From Paramacrobiotus metropolitanus (lineage: Eukaryota > Tardigrada > Eutardigrada > Parachela > Macrobiotidae), in the NCBI RefSeq assembly GCF_019649055.1, contig NW_026570244.1, positions 868,001 through 932,000 of the forward strand: a stretch of DNA of 64,000 nucleotides, read 5' to 3'. Each line of letters opens with the position of its first letter. Position 1 is the stretch's first letter. Shown here in pieces: positions 38,585 through 50,665 of the stretch. The notes beneath the pieces are model-generated. The model worked only from the letters and a program-made list of their open reading frames with translations. It was not told the DNA's origin and searched no databases. Position numbers and translations under genes: made by a program.

Positions 38585-40281
38585 ATTTCGCGATAGTGCA
38601 GGTGCTGTATTTCTTAACTACATATTTATGTTACGTAGTCACCATTTTCACGATCCACATGACTTCGCGCATAGAAATAGAAACACAGAAATCGCACGTC
38701 CTGCTGATCGGTTCTGCCTCTGTGTAGATTCGTCAACCCAAATTTTATTTATTTTGTTTTGTTTTAGATATTTTAAGATTCGGCCTCTTTTTACGGTGTA
38801 TAACTGGTAAATTGATGTCCAAAAGTTAGAGGAGTGGAGTGATTACCACCTGACTACGTAAAACAGTTAACACGAAATTTTCCAGTACATGAAAACTTGA
38901 TACGCTACTGATCCCCTGCAAAAATAACAATACAGTACTGTATTATAAATTATCTTAAAAGTGATACGTTGTTGGGAACTGTCGAAATACTGTTACGTAC
39001 GCGCTATCAAAAGTTGTTAGACCTACTAAAATACTGATACTGTAATCTGTATGCAGTTTTGGGGAGCTCTAAACAGCGCGGCCCCGCGAGACATTGTCTT
39101 ATAAAATTTAATTTTACTTAATCACTCACCTAATTTGAAGTCTCTTTGTTGTACTCCTCCTTACCGCGTAAATAAATCTACTGTTTAGCAAATTGAATTT
39201 GAAAACCGAGCACTTTACGGGCTCTTTGAATGGAAACAAACTTAAAAGAGTGCTACTCCAAATGGTTAACGATTTACGCAAAAACAGAACTACCAAAAAA
39301 TGAATTTGTTGAAAGCCTTGAAATCCTTCACGAATTTCGCGATTTAATGCAGCTTTACGCATTCCAGACGGCCAGGTGCGCTAAGGAAAACGACCGCAGA
39401 AGCAAATAGGCTGGTACTCTTTCAGACCTGTAGTCTGCCGGTGTTCTAGCGGGTTATATGGCTTTCGAGCAACGGAGCCTTGGTCCACAGGTGCAGAGGC
39501 AGCAAGCATGCACTGTCTGGACTAGCTTTAGCTTTTTACTGACTGTGATAATACTATGCAAGTGTTGGAGTATTCCTTTTAGACTAAGACCCCCTGTCTA
39601 ACATGGCATAAATATTCTGAACGGAAAACAGTAACGCTGCGATGCAGTGAAATTCAGCGTGGTGTCCTCTATATAAATACGAGTATATATCATATATAAT
39701 TTTATATATTCGTGTATTAATCAATAATCACTACCGAGTACCGAAGACCGACCAATAAATATCCAATTAACGAATGAAACGACACCCTACTGAGATCAGA
39801 AAAGCGCACAACCTACAGAAAAAACTGCAAAAGCCAAAACTTTGAAGTTCAAACCAAAATTTACCTTAGGTACTAGTTACTACAGGGTTGATAACACAAA
39901 ACGCAACAGCTGTCACCTGCCTCCGAAGCTAGAAAACAAGTTATCATAACTATAACCGGAAACAATTACGAAGTTTGACTTCTAAAGAGGAATTTTCAAG
40001 AAGGTTGCTATAGGGAATGAGAGCGGGCATTGTGTGTGCTAAATGTTTAGGAATTCGCCCGAAAAACAATGAACAGGACACCGGCTGGGTATTTCAGCAG
40101 CAGAGACGGAAGGGAAAAAACCTCACAACTTGATTCTTAATTTCACGTCTTGAAGCGGATAGCTCCACCCGCGCTGCCGTGCGCCTCACGTCGGGAACGA
40201 GGAACGTCTCATTCCAGCAAAGATTTTGCAATAACCATTAATTTTGCCATCGACTTCTGCAGGGGGCGCTGCGCGGACTGA
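38585..40281. other. spacer, no gene seen
   Basis: AT-rich non-coding sequence with only chance open frames on both strands (for example 39362-39126 minus). It ends where the second copy of the segmental duplication begins. Confidence 0.5.
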
Positions 40282-40400
40282 TTATGATGTGCAGTACCTG
40301 GAAAGTCTTCGGAGGAGGAGAAGACGGCCGGGAAGTCCTGTCGGCAGGAGCGCCGTCCCGGTCGCTGGCCGTGCGCGTGCGTTGGACGGCCGTCGTGGCG
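40282..40400 (+). repeat. segmental duplication, segment A, copy 2
   Basis: Same-orientation match to 29274-29391, ending at GGCCGTCGTGGCG, immediately followed by the opposite end of segment B compared with copy 1. Confidence 0.9.
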
Positions 40401-41232
40401 GTCCGCAATTAAGGGAAGGATCCTCTGCGTCTTTAAGCTAAGCTTAGGCGCCGGATCCGGATCCGGAAGAAGAGAGGAGCAGCGTTTCGCCTGTATCGAT
40501 CCGCTGTGCTCCGTGCATTCGTAACGTGTGTTTGCATTGTAGTCCGGCAGTGCAACCGGCAGCATGCGGGCTGTTGTTTTGCTGACAACGCGGCCGAAGA
40601 AACGAAACAGCGAGAGAGAGAGAGAGCCACGCGACTGACGCAGAATAACAGATTCCCTAAACTTCCGCCCGGCCCGACCCGCGCCACGCTGCACCGTCAA
40701 AGTGCTGTGTAATTCCCCGTGCAGAGTTTGCTAGGCCAAGCAGAATATTAATTCAGTGCAGCGAAAAAAAGTGGAAACTGTAGCCGATCTGCGATGCAGT
40801 TTCCTTCTGTATTGTGCAGGAGAACAATAGTTGACAGGCAGTTTGTTTTGGCGCCGCGCGCACTACGTACTGTGTGCACTGTTTGCCGACGCACGCTGTT
40901 TTTCTCGTCAATTAAAGGAAGGAAGTGTTGTTAGTTTAAGACCGAGATGGCCGCCGGGGCCTGGGCTTATACCGCCGTCAGGCGCGTCAGCGAGACTAAG
41001 CGCTGTGGACCGGAAGTCACTCTTTGGGAGGAATGGACGCCAATTAATTGTTGCCGGTGCAGTTAGAATTAACAGTGGCGATGATGTGCATAGACTTCCT
41101 CCCGATTGCAAGGCAGTTTAATTAAGGAAACAGACAGTGGCAAGGCGCATTGCCGCATATAACCAGTAGGTTGGGCGCAACTACGGTGTATACAATATAC
41201 ATATATAGCACCGTGTAACAGCCGTGTACGAT
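40401..41232 (-). repeat. segmental duplication, segment B, copy 2 (inverted relative to copy 1)
   Basis: Reverse-complement match to 29392-30237 along its whole length, including TTAATTAAACTGCC near 41120, the GA-rich tract at 40610-40625, and the CGGATCC/AAGCTTAG end at 40436-40460. The GA tract is longer here than the TC tract of copy 1. Confidence 0.88.
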
Positions 41233-42105
41233 CCTCGGCAGTCCGGCACGCACCGCTGCGGCAACACTCCCACACAATTTTGTACTAGTGAGTCGGCGAA
41301 GTCCGCCGTAAACCGTAAAACGGGCACCGCTTTTCATCAAGAGTACAGAGTTAGACAGAGCGTGTGTCTAACGAATTTCTGTCTGCTCCCTTGATTAAAT
41401 GCGTTTTACGGCGCCCGGTCGCCTGCCCAGGCGGACTTCGCCGACTCACTACTATTGAGTATTGACTCTGTGTCCTCAGGATGCGCTCAAATCTGCCTTA
41501 AAAGTCCAGTTTAGCTTCTCTACTAATAACACTGCTATCTCTGTGCACGTGCACGTGCTTGTCAGGCGGCATTGATTGTTCTTTCTTGCTCTTACCAGAT
41601 CAGCTGCAAGTATTCCCGAGTCTCCAACCGATCAAAAGCAGTGAATATTCAAAATAAAACTAGTAATTATCCACATTACTGCAGTTCTGTTCTGTTTCTC
41701 AATCAAAACGTCTGATTACGTACTAAACTGGACAGCGAGACATTAATGCCTGGCAAGGGACGATGCGGCGAAACGTCGTCCATTGTAAATATGCAACTGT
41801 ATGCATGCTCTGTACGTAACCAAAGGAACAACAATTACCAATTAAGGCAGGTGGTTACGTTGCAGCACCTGGTCTTCTTGGTCTGCAAACAAATGGATGA
41901 GCCGAAGAAGTTGTTAATCTGCAAGCATAAATGACGTAACATCACTGTGAAATCACATTCGATGTTGGTGGACACTGGATACTGGGGCGTAGTGTGGCGA
42001 CAGCGAACGCAGCGACGCCACGAAATTGTCTGTCGACGGTGACCTTTGTGTCCAGCTTGGCCACTGTGGTAGCAGTAGGCCAGTGCTCCTGTATTGTTTA
42101 CGTTG
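41233..42105 (+). repeat. segmental duplication, segment C, copy 2
   Basis: Direct match to 30238-31000 interrupted by the MITE at 41288-41449. Downstream of 42105 it lacks the zinc-finger relic found in copy 1. Confidence 0.85.
41286..41451. mobile_element. TA-flanked MITE (element 41288-41449, 162 bp)
   Basis: Perfect 20-bp terminal inverted repeats GTGAGTCGGCGAAGTCCGCC are flanked by TA on both sides. A second, inner inverted match (CGTAAAACG) extends the pairing after a gap. There is no coding capacity. The corresponding place in the first copy of the segmental duplication (near 30270) has no such element, so it inserted after the duplication. Tc1/mariner-type mobilisation is inferred from the TA site. 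Confidence 0.88.
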
Positions 42106-42204
42106 CGGCGATGGTAGCAGCTGTTTAACTGCTTTTTGCTTGTGTGCGCCCGCAGTGCCGGCAGTGGCGAGTAATTATAGTGAAGATATTGAACATCCAC
42201 TTTT

Positions 42205-42480
42205 CTATGCTTTTCATAGCATTTTAGGCCATTTTTCCCGCTGGCGCGCCGGGCGGAAACCCTCGCGCGACCCCTTCCAAAAGCTAACGACGGCCCTGCG
42301 TGCCCTTTTTACGCAATTTCGGGATGACCTCGTACGAAGTATTTACTACTTACTGTCCTTGCAGCGAGTTCTTTCTTTTCCAGCACGTTGGAACAGTTCA
42401 AAGTATTTTCTGACCACAGACCTTTAAAAAGCAACAAAAATTATGGAAAATATGCAACAACTATGTATAAAGATCAAGGA
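42205..42480 (+). repeat. segmental duplication, segment E, copy 2
   Basis: Direct match to about 31500-31790 with the same landmark words, leading into the flank of the first LRR gene unit as in copy 1. Confidence 0.8.
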
Positions 42481-44055
42481 AATAGAACTACATATATCAT
42501 GATCTGCCGCCCGTGGAACATGGCTAGAAAAGACCGCCACGTAAATTAAAAAAACCGACTTCACCATTAAACTCAGCATGTTCCAAAAGGCTTGCACATG
42601 CATTTTTCTTTCAAACATATCTGTCCCGGGACCATCGCTCGGAAGCCGGTACCGGTACAGACACAAGCTCAAGGTGACCTAGAAAGACCATTTAAAACAC
42701 TGTTGCGTGGAGCAATAAATATTCACATAGTGTAATCGAAGAACTTATCTGTTTTGGATAAACTCTACAAAAATGTTTCAGAAACTTTTCTACAAAATAC
42801 GATATTAAATCGAAGGAATTCGTTGGACTAGCTACCACATTACTTATTTTACTAGCAACAACAGCCAAAAAAATGCCAATGCTAATTGTACACAGTCCAT
42901 TTCTTTAATTATCGGTAATACCGAAAAGATCAAATTTCGAAAAAAGTTTGCATAACATACATGATGCTAAATTACACGATACCAAATTGATGTATTTACA
43001 TGCACGGAAACTTTCGTTTTCGCGCGCTCTTATACGTACACTGTAAATTTTAAAACACATAAAATCTGCAAAGGACATCAAGTGTAGAGGTCATCTTAAA
43101 AGTTGGAAAAAAATTGTGGAAGCTTCGTTCAGTGTAAAAACGATTGGGATCTCAGTTATTTACTCATATTCGCTTACATGCAAAATTTTGAGGATAAGGA
43201 TAACGGTTCAGAATGAGACTTTTTGTACACCCAAATGCATTTACTGTAGACATTTAAGCATTTTGTTCTACTCGTATCTGATAATCGGTTTTCCCACCCA
43301 TGTTATACAAACCATTTGGATGTAGAATGCAAGGAAGCTAGAAGGTGTTTGAGGATGCGCGAAAGCGAAATTTCCCGGGGATGCACACGAATTTGCAGTG
43401 CTGTTTGCCGTGCTTCTATGTGTACTCGTAGCATTTGGGAAAACGCGCTTTGTCCACTTGAGGACACTGAGTGGAAAAGCAGAAGCGATAGCTTGCGGGG
43501 CCTGCCCACTGGTCCGTGCTAAGACAGAATATCTGAGCTGTCGATACAACAGAACCGCTCAAAAGGTCACACTATCTGCTGACCAAACCCACTTTGTAAC
43601 CGGCAACGTTCTTGACCGTCGATCAGAGCTATTGAATGAACGGAAGTTACCGGGCCTCCTGTTGGTGTTAACGGCTTAGACCGGATCAGTGCGTAATTAT
43701 ATAACACTGACCACTGCCCAGCACACTGCTACCGTAATACTTTAGCTGACAAATTAACAGAACCCTGCAAAGCTCACCAGTCTATCAACCGATCAAGTCT
43801 AGTGAATAAAGGGAACGGTGGCCAGGAACGGTTTCAGGGCAGCTTTCAGAAATTTACGTTCCCAGAGGATGTTTATTTTATCCATATAATTATCACAACC
43901 TAGAAATTGTTACAACAAATTGCACAGTAACGACTAATCTGACCATTTATCCTTTTCTGTCTCTCACGCAGGAGAGCATGCTGAATTCATGCTATAATTT
44001 TGGTGAAATTACACAGTTAATAATAGGACAGGTATCTGTCTAGATTTTGGTCAAA
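42481..44055. other. spacer with one doubtful open frame
   Basis: 43860-44040 is the repeated 3' flank of the LRR unit, also seen at 31975-32105 and 47800-48330. A plus-strand frame from 43398 to 43679 begins with a hydrophobic segment (LFAVLLCVLVAFG), but it opens at GTG, has no upstream ATG in frame and no second exon, so it is not called. Confidence 0.4.
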
Positions 44056-45664
44056 CTAACGATAATTTCCAGATGTGAGCTGCCGGAATGTCCACACTGT
44101 ATACGATGTACTGTTGGCTGAGTCGGAAAATTCAGTTGGGTAGCCATTCCTTCGCTGAATCGTATAGTTGCCGCAAGTCCACATGGAAAGGGGCGATTGC
44201 CCCGAGTACATGATATGCGCGGGGCGCGGCTGCGGACGGAATGGCTTGGCCAAGAACTGGCTCAGCTTCTCCACGGACGCGCAGAGACAGCGTTTGTCTT
44301 CCAGACACAGCGGATTCCACAGCAGATCCACAGCGGGCCGTTTACCGGACGCCGACAAGCAGTCCAGGACACGCTGCTCCACATCCGTCAGACTGTTTTC
44401 ATCCAGCGCCACCCAGAATATCCGCCGCATGGGGAACAAATCACTGGTGTGCAGTCGCGAAATGCTGTTGTGGGATAAACCGATTGACTGCAACAACAAC
44501 ATGCATTAGTGTCACTGTGTAACGACCAGCCTGACATTAATTATGTTACTTAATTCAGCTTCTGCCCCACCCGCACGAAATGTACGGCGCTAAGGGAAGT
44601 GTTCTGGTCAAACTTGTATTTTGCGGATGATTCGCTAACACGAAGCGTACAGTTTTGAAGAAAGATACTGTAGCACGTAGCAACGACTGTTATGTTTATG
44701 TATTGTCAGCTGATGCAGTTCGATATGCTGAGTCAGTATGCGATAGCGAGCTCGCCAATAAACTAGTAATTCACGACAGATACGATCATTGCATCGTTGG
44801 CGCGATTTAATTCTGATATGAGCAGCTGTTTGTGTTAGGACCACAGCTTTCGTGACCTTTCACTACAAAGTGCGTCTCGGCCATTGCAGTATTCCTTCCA
44901 CAACAATCGCAACGACATTAATGGTAAGATGGATTTTACGGCGCAAAACGCGGACTGATGTCGCTGCTTTTGTGCCGCTCTGAGAATATGAATTAATATT
45001 AGTGTTGTGTTGTCACCTCTATGTTAGCCGCCAGCGGTTTAAACACAAACCAGTCGAACGTTGGGAAATGGTTGCCGGAAATGACCAGGTGGGTGAGCCG
45101 GTTTGGCGACGCGCTGCCACCGACGGGCGTCCATGACTGGAAGGCATCGAGCGCAATGGCCGACATACGGTTGCGCGTCAGTGTCAAAAAACACAACGCT
45201 GAGAATCCCACCAACGTATCGCGCGTCAGCACAGGCAAATAGGTATCGGTGATGGCCAGCCTTTCCACGTTCTCTTTGACATTGACCAGAAACGCGCCCA
45301 CCGGAAACGGTGCATCGCCGCCCGACACGGCTACGTTGGAGATGTCCAGCTGCGTCAGGTTGGCCAGCGGCGGCAGCGGATCCGCCGTGGGCAGAAGATA
45401 CGGGTATCTGCATATCTCCCCCGGTGGGAAGAGGCCTATGCGCATCCAGTCGGCGCTGGGCGGGATGGCACTGAGGTTGTACACCGGCTCGTAGCATCGG
45501 CAGCCCGGGACAGGGAATTCGAATTCGGCGCTGCAGGCTGGCAGAACATGCGGACTGCAGTAGTCCCAAATGCACTTACTCCCAGATGGTGTCTGGTCCC
45601 CAATGGGAAGCGGATGGACCGGCGTCCAGGAAAGGCTCAGGAGAGCTGACACCAAGACGATCAT
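44056..45664 (-). CDS. secreted leucine-rich-repeat protein, intact (2 exons)
   Basis: Exons 45664-45017 and 44487-44056 join in phase 0 (GAG donor, GCAG acceptor) to give 359 residues. A signal peptide (MIVLVSALLSLSW) is followed by a Cys-rich N-terminal cap (about residues 31-60, CSPHV to GCRCYEP). Then come irregular leucine-rich repeats, recognisable in LTQLDISNVAVSG, LCFLTLTRNRMSAI, LTHLVISGNHFPTF and, across the intron, IGLSHNSISRL. A C-terminal cap carries WNPLCLEDKRCLCAS. There is no transmembrane segment, so it is secreted. Many such proteins bind other proteins in signalling or immunity; the role here is unknown. It is clearly paralogous to the gene at 50665-48386 and shares the intron position. 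The 529-base intron shows no element. Confidence 0.85.
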
Positions 45665-46789
45665 TCTTCTTGGCCAGAATCAAATCCGATCAGCAAAAAT
45701 AAGGTTTATTACTGCAGTCGACGTTAGCACTTAGCACTACTGTATATCGGCAGAAATGGCTTTAATCAGTTGCGAAGTGACTTTTACTGCCTTCAAGTTG
45801 TATGCCGTGTACTGAGCCGTAGTGCGGCTATTCATACGCACAACAACTGAGCCGGGAAAGATTCGCCGCACTGTGCACACTACACCAATGCCAACCTAGG
45901 ATAAACTGCTGCTCTCTAGTCGCTGCTAGGTGGAAGCCATTAGCCACTGCTTGCTGGCCGGCAAAGTTCCGCTTGGCCTCATTAAAAAGGAAAGGAGCAA
46001 GCAACGTTAACATTTCCTGATGGACAGTGATTGTGATTAAGCTGCATCATAATTTTCCCTACCGAAGTCACCGATAAAGCGCAAAATAACAAAGAAGTGG
46101 GTGTGAGGTAAAGTGGTTTAGCTGCGATTCAGCTGGCCACTCGGCCTTGTCAGAACGGCCTCCATTCCTGACAGTTGCGGTTGCGGTTTGGCAACTGGCC
46201 GGGCCAGTCAAGCCGGCTACCTCTTCCTGTGTACTGTAAGCGTGTGCAGTGAAGCTATAATAAATTATACGAGTAGACGTGATAGATCTCGTACAACGTA
46301 AAAAGATCGATATAATCGTCAACGTACACTCGCTCTGGCGTTTAAAGCGGGAGCTGTTCTGAAAGAAATGAATAGTATCTCGCCGGGATTTTAACTACCG
46401 AGTACAGATACGGGCATTTAGTAAATTAGTACCGTACATATTTAGAAAATGGTAGTAATGCATTCGGTAGTGTATTAAAATGTGTTAGGAAAGGTCATTA
46501 ATTTTAATTTAAATTTTCACTTACGAACGTAGCAACAGTTAATTCTATATTTCAGTTAAGTACTGATGGACTTTAGTAAAGTATGGAGGTACTGGGGTGA
46601 TTCGGGTTTGCCGAAATCATTTGTTTGCTCTATTCAAAGGAGTTTAAAAAAACTAGGACCGTCTGGCCGGGTTTTGTCGAATATGGGCTTTCAGATTATG
46701 TCAGTGGTTTCTGGTGATTCTTTACGGGAAAGTTGGGTTGGTGTATCCCTTATTTATTTTTTGTGGTAATAAAGATGTCGAATCTGGAT
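45665..46789. other. spacer, no confident gene
   Basis: Includes the 5' flank of the first LRR gene, with similarity near 45830-45900 to 32170-32250. The plus-strand frame at 46566-46769 (opening MDFSKVWRYW) has no recognised relative and may be a fragment of a retroelement. Confidence 0.4.
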
Positions 46790-47225
46790 AATTTGACCAT
46801 GAACAGGATTTGACCAGCGGGCAGCTCTGCTTGCCGCTGAACATCGCCGGACACGGACGCACCAAGTTCAGTACGACACTGCGCAGCTCGTGTCGGTGTG
46901 TGGACCTTCATAAAGGTGGGGGCCACTGCACGCAAGTCAGTGCAGGAAGCCTTCTGCTGGGCGAATGGGCAGCGGATCCAGCATGAAGTGCGGTGAACGA
47001 GAACGCTGATCACACCAGATCATTCGGACTATTTTGACGCACAGGCCATAGGGTCGCATATATATATATATATATATATAAATAGGGTTGCATATACTCG
47101 TACCTAATAGATATTCTTGACCGCTTGACGCGATCTTCTGCTCGGCGAATCGTAAAAATAATCCTTTCAAGAACTACTGGAAACGAAACAAAAGCCATAC
47201 ACAACTGCCACACCTGGGTGTGGGC
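46790..47225 (-). pseudogene. relic of H-x4-H zinc-finger gene (promoter and exon 3)
   Basis: On the minus strand 46985-46800 is recognisable as exon 3 of the zinc-finger family: it opens FMLDPLP, and later the word GTTCAGCGGCAAGCAGAGCT parallels the second finger. Frame breaks and stops occur throughout and the Cys/His ligands are largely gone. At 47201-47220 it keeps the conserved upstream CTGCCACACCTGGG-type motif of the family. A (TA)n run sits at about 47058-47080. A similar relic lies at 51600-51900. Confidence 0.75.
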
Positions 47226-47851
47226 ATGGTTTCATCGCCGGCATTGCCGGAAATCATGTCAGTGACCTTTAATAATAATTTGAATAGGAGCACGTTACAT
47301 GTACTTTTACCGACGCACATACCTAACTTATTTCAGGGATAGGGTTTTCGGCCAGTAATTATTATCTTTTATCATTATTGCCATCAAAAGCAAAAGCAGT
47401 TATCAAATACTAGTAAGCTAGGCGCTTTTCTTGAGCATCCAGCAAAACATGACATCTATCCTTAGGACAGTATATTCTTGGTCCCGAAGACATGGAAAAT
47501 AAGCATTGGGAAGTATGCAGCAACTATAATACACACCGAAGAAAAATATGGAATTTTTCAACATAAAGTTTATGATCAAAAGATATCTGTACGTTTATGC
47601 AGTCTATGTACCAGTAGTTTATGATCCATCGATATGCTTAAAGTTACGATAAAGTTTGTGAAATTTATGATTTATTCATGATCACCAACTAATCACCCGT
47701 TGACGAATCCGTAAGAACCACGAGGAATTATGGTACGTCTTGGACGGTAAGATTAGATGACTATAAGTGTAACCGAGCATTTTTATGGAGCTACTTCCCA
47801 GCGGATGTTTATTTCCTCCATAAATCTCAACGTAGAAATGGGTGAAAACAG

Positions 47852-48251
47852 TATTGTAGCGATAGAAGTTGTACAGCCGTAAGACCACCCAGTTATGATT
47901 CATCATTGCGTTATGAATTCTTGTCCTTTTACCGGCTAGCTGTTCTTCTTCACAATTTCTAGAATTCAGTCATGCCTTCGCTTGTTACAGCTTGCATCAA
48001 CTTGATTAGCTTGTTCTGCTTGTTAAACTCTTGTCTAAACCTTGATCCCTGTTTTGCATTGTTCTTGTCATTAAACATGCCGTGAACTTCCGTTGTTACG
48101 TTCAGTAATTGTGTTACGTCAGTAAGAGCAGTCCCGGCCAGCATCGTTGCCGGCCGTGCCAACCTTTCATCCCAACAGCCCACACAACATCGTGGTACGG
48201 TCAACACGCCAACCCACTAGAACAGCAGCCAGATCGGCTACTGTTACAGTA
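47852..48251. mobile_element. 400-bp dispersed non-autonomous element, copy a
   Basis: Closely similar along its whole length (roughly 90 percent by eye) to 53525-53926. Ends are short imperfect inverted repeats (TATTGTAGC... and ...GTTACAGTA). It interrupts the 3' flank of the second LRR gene at a point where the other two LRR units (near 32010 and 43910) are uninterrupted. No coding capacity. Confidence 0.8.
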
Positions 48252-48385
48252 TGCATCATAACGAGCAATGTGATCATTATGTTTGTTTCCATGACCAAAA
48301 CAGCATGCTGGATTTGCGGTATAAGTTTGTTAAACGCTAAACTACTCTACAGGACAGCCATTGTTAGGCCTTGATTTGGGTAAAA

Positions 48386-50665
48386 CTATTCCGACTTTCC
48401 CCATAAAATCTGCCCGAATTTGTTCACTTTATATGTTGTACTGTTGGCTGAGTCGGAAAATGTAGTTTGGAAGCCTTGCCTTTGCTGGACCGTATAGTTG
48501 CCGCACGTCCACATGCCGGTAATCGGCGAATTAGAGTGCATAATGTGTTCTGGAAATGGGAGCGGCTGCGGACGGAGTGGCTTGCGGAAGTATTTGCGCA
48601 GATTCTCCATGGAAGCACAGCGACATCGTGAGTCCTTTAGGCAGAGCGGATTCCACAGCAAATTCAGCCAGGCCCTTTCACCGGACGCTGACAGGCTGTC
48701 CAAAACGCGCTGGTCCACACCCGTCAGACTATTTCCATCGAGGTAGAGAGAATATATGTTGCGCATGACGAAGAAACGACTCGAGTAGAGTTGAGAAATG
48801 TTGTTCTGGGATAAACCCATCATCTGCAACAACAACAATTACTGTAACTACATACCCAGCCTGAAGACAAATAATTAAACGTTGGCTCGACCTGCACCTA
48901 ATTAATCGCGCCAACAAGAAGGGTCACCGTTTATTTATTTCCGGACGATTCGTTAGCATGCACCGTACAATGCAGAAGAAAGGTGGCGAGCGCTGCATCG
49001 CCGCGACTTGCGATGCAGCTGTTTGTGTAATGAACGGCACTCCTGTCATGACCTTTCCTTAATATCATGATTTCGTTGCGAATGTTATTATTTCGATTCG
49101 TTACGCTTACGCAGTAGGATACTGCGTCCATAACATTCGCAAAGAACCTATTATGGATTAAACCGCAAAACGCCGATTGATGTCGCTGCTTTTCACATGC
49201 TCTGATATTAAATGTGAATTAGCTGCCCTTAGCAGAGATTCTGGGGCATGGCTAACTGCGTTACCGGCACCGTGTCTTGGGACTTCCCTGCGAGATCAAG
49301 AAGTCCGAATAGGATTGGCTTTACGATTCGGATTACCAGCAGTGATTTCACATAACTGCGTTGCGTGTGGAAAAGTAGTGCAACCCAGACGGCCATCACG
49401 GGCTTTCACAGGGACGTCAATAAAGGGACGATGGGCCAGACATCGGGAGATGAACAGTACAGCAAAAAGCTGTTGCGAAAGTGCGGGATTCCCATGTCAA
49501 ATGGAACCGACGGGCTTATCACAAAGCGAAGCGAAACGACCTGATGGCATGACACTTATCCCAGTCCGTCAGGGAATGTGTCTCTTGTATGGGATGTACC
49601 AGTTGGTGTACTATTGCCGATTCCCATGTCCACGGAAGTTCGAAAAAAAGGGAAGTTTGGGCCACCTGGCAGAAACGCAAAGCGACGGAAATACTCTTCA
49701 CTAGAAAATCGACACCATTTTTATCCTTTAGTGATTGAAACGTTGAGAGTTTTCGGCCCAGCTTTGAGCGAAATGGTACATCTCATGGACCGAAAAATTG
49801 GTGAATTAACTGGAGAAGCGCGGTATACTGCTTTTATCAAGTAACGTTTTAGTTAGGCTGTCATTAAGGGAAATGCTACTGCCGTGTTAAGTACTTTGCT
49901 TTTAACCCGCGGGGGGACAGCGATTTTGGTTGTTTTTTTAATATTTAAATTTTAACTGTGATGTAGAGTGCCAAAGCTTGCCTTTTTGTTATTTGATGGC
50001 TATTGCCTGTGCAGGTGAATTAGTGTTATGTTTCTTACCTCGATGTTAGACGCCAGCGGTTTAAAGACAAACCAGTCGAACATTGGGAAATGGTTGCCGG
50101 TAATGGCCAGGTATTTAAGCCGGTTTGGTAACGCGCTCCCACTAACCGGCGTCAATGACTAGAACGCGTCGAGCGCAATCGTGGACATGCGGTTGCGCAT
50201 CAAAATTAGGTACGTTAACGCGGAGAATCCCGCCAATGTGTCCCGCGTGAGGGACGGCAGATAGGTATCCACGATTTTTAACATGACTAATCGCTCTTTG
50301 ACATTGACCAGAAACGCGCCAACCGGAAACGCTGCATCGCCGGCCGACGTGCTTACGAAGGAGATTTTAACGGATGTGATGTTGGCCAGCGGCGGCAGCG
50401 GATCCGCAGTGGGCAGAACAAAGTGGGAACTGCATATCTCCGAATCCGGTGGGAAGAGGCCTATGCGCAGCAGGTCGACGCTGGGCGGAATGGCACTCAG
50501 ATTATACACGGGCTGGTTGCATGTGCAGCTCGGTACGTGTACAAGTACTTCTGGGCTGCAGGATGGCAGTTTATGAAGACTGAGGAACTCGGTGCCCTTA
50601 CTCCCGAAGAAAGCTCTGACCGGCGTCAGAAACAGGGTTAGCAAAACTGATACAAGGACGATCAT
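48386..50665 (-). pseudogene. secreted LRR protein gene with one in-frame TAG (2 exons)
   Basis: Exons 50665-50039 and 48823-48386 join in phase 0 and have normal splice sites. They would encode 354 residues with the same layout as the 44-45.7 kb gene: signal peptide MIVLVSVLLTLF, Cys-rich N-cap, leucine-rich repeats, and a C-cap with WNPLCLKDSRCRCAS. Codon 169 (50161-50159) is TAG where the intact paralogue has CAG (Gln176). Everything after it remains in frame and well conserved, including LAITGNHFPMFDWFVFKP. Either the stop arose recently, or the protein is truncated to 168 residues, or the stop is read through. The 1215-base intron contains an antisense LINE fragment and is over twice as long as in the paralogue. 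Confidence 0.8.
49288..49845 (+). mobile_element. LINE 3'-end fragment, frameshifted
   Basis: A plus-strand segment inside the intron of the broken LRR gene. The first frame (LRDQEVRIGLALRFGLP, a Cys-rich CVACG segment, then KRPDGMTLIP) and, after a frameshift near 49580, a second frame (VWDVPVG, then LMDRKIGELTGEARYTAF) together match the C-terminal domain that follows the reverse transcriptase in one type of animal LINE (family recognised from memory). Reverse transcriptase and endonuclease are absent, so it is 5'-truncated and decayed. It is antisense to the host gene. Confidence 0.75.

Noticed and set aside
43398-43679. 93-codon plus frame with a signal-like start (LFAVLLCVLVAFG)
   Set aside because: It opens at GTG, has no in-frame ATG or upstream exon, and no paralogue is seen; left as a note only.
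46566-46769. 67-codon plus frame resembling part of a retroelement
   Set aside because: Resemblance too weak to name; no flanking retroelement domains were found.
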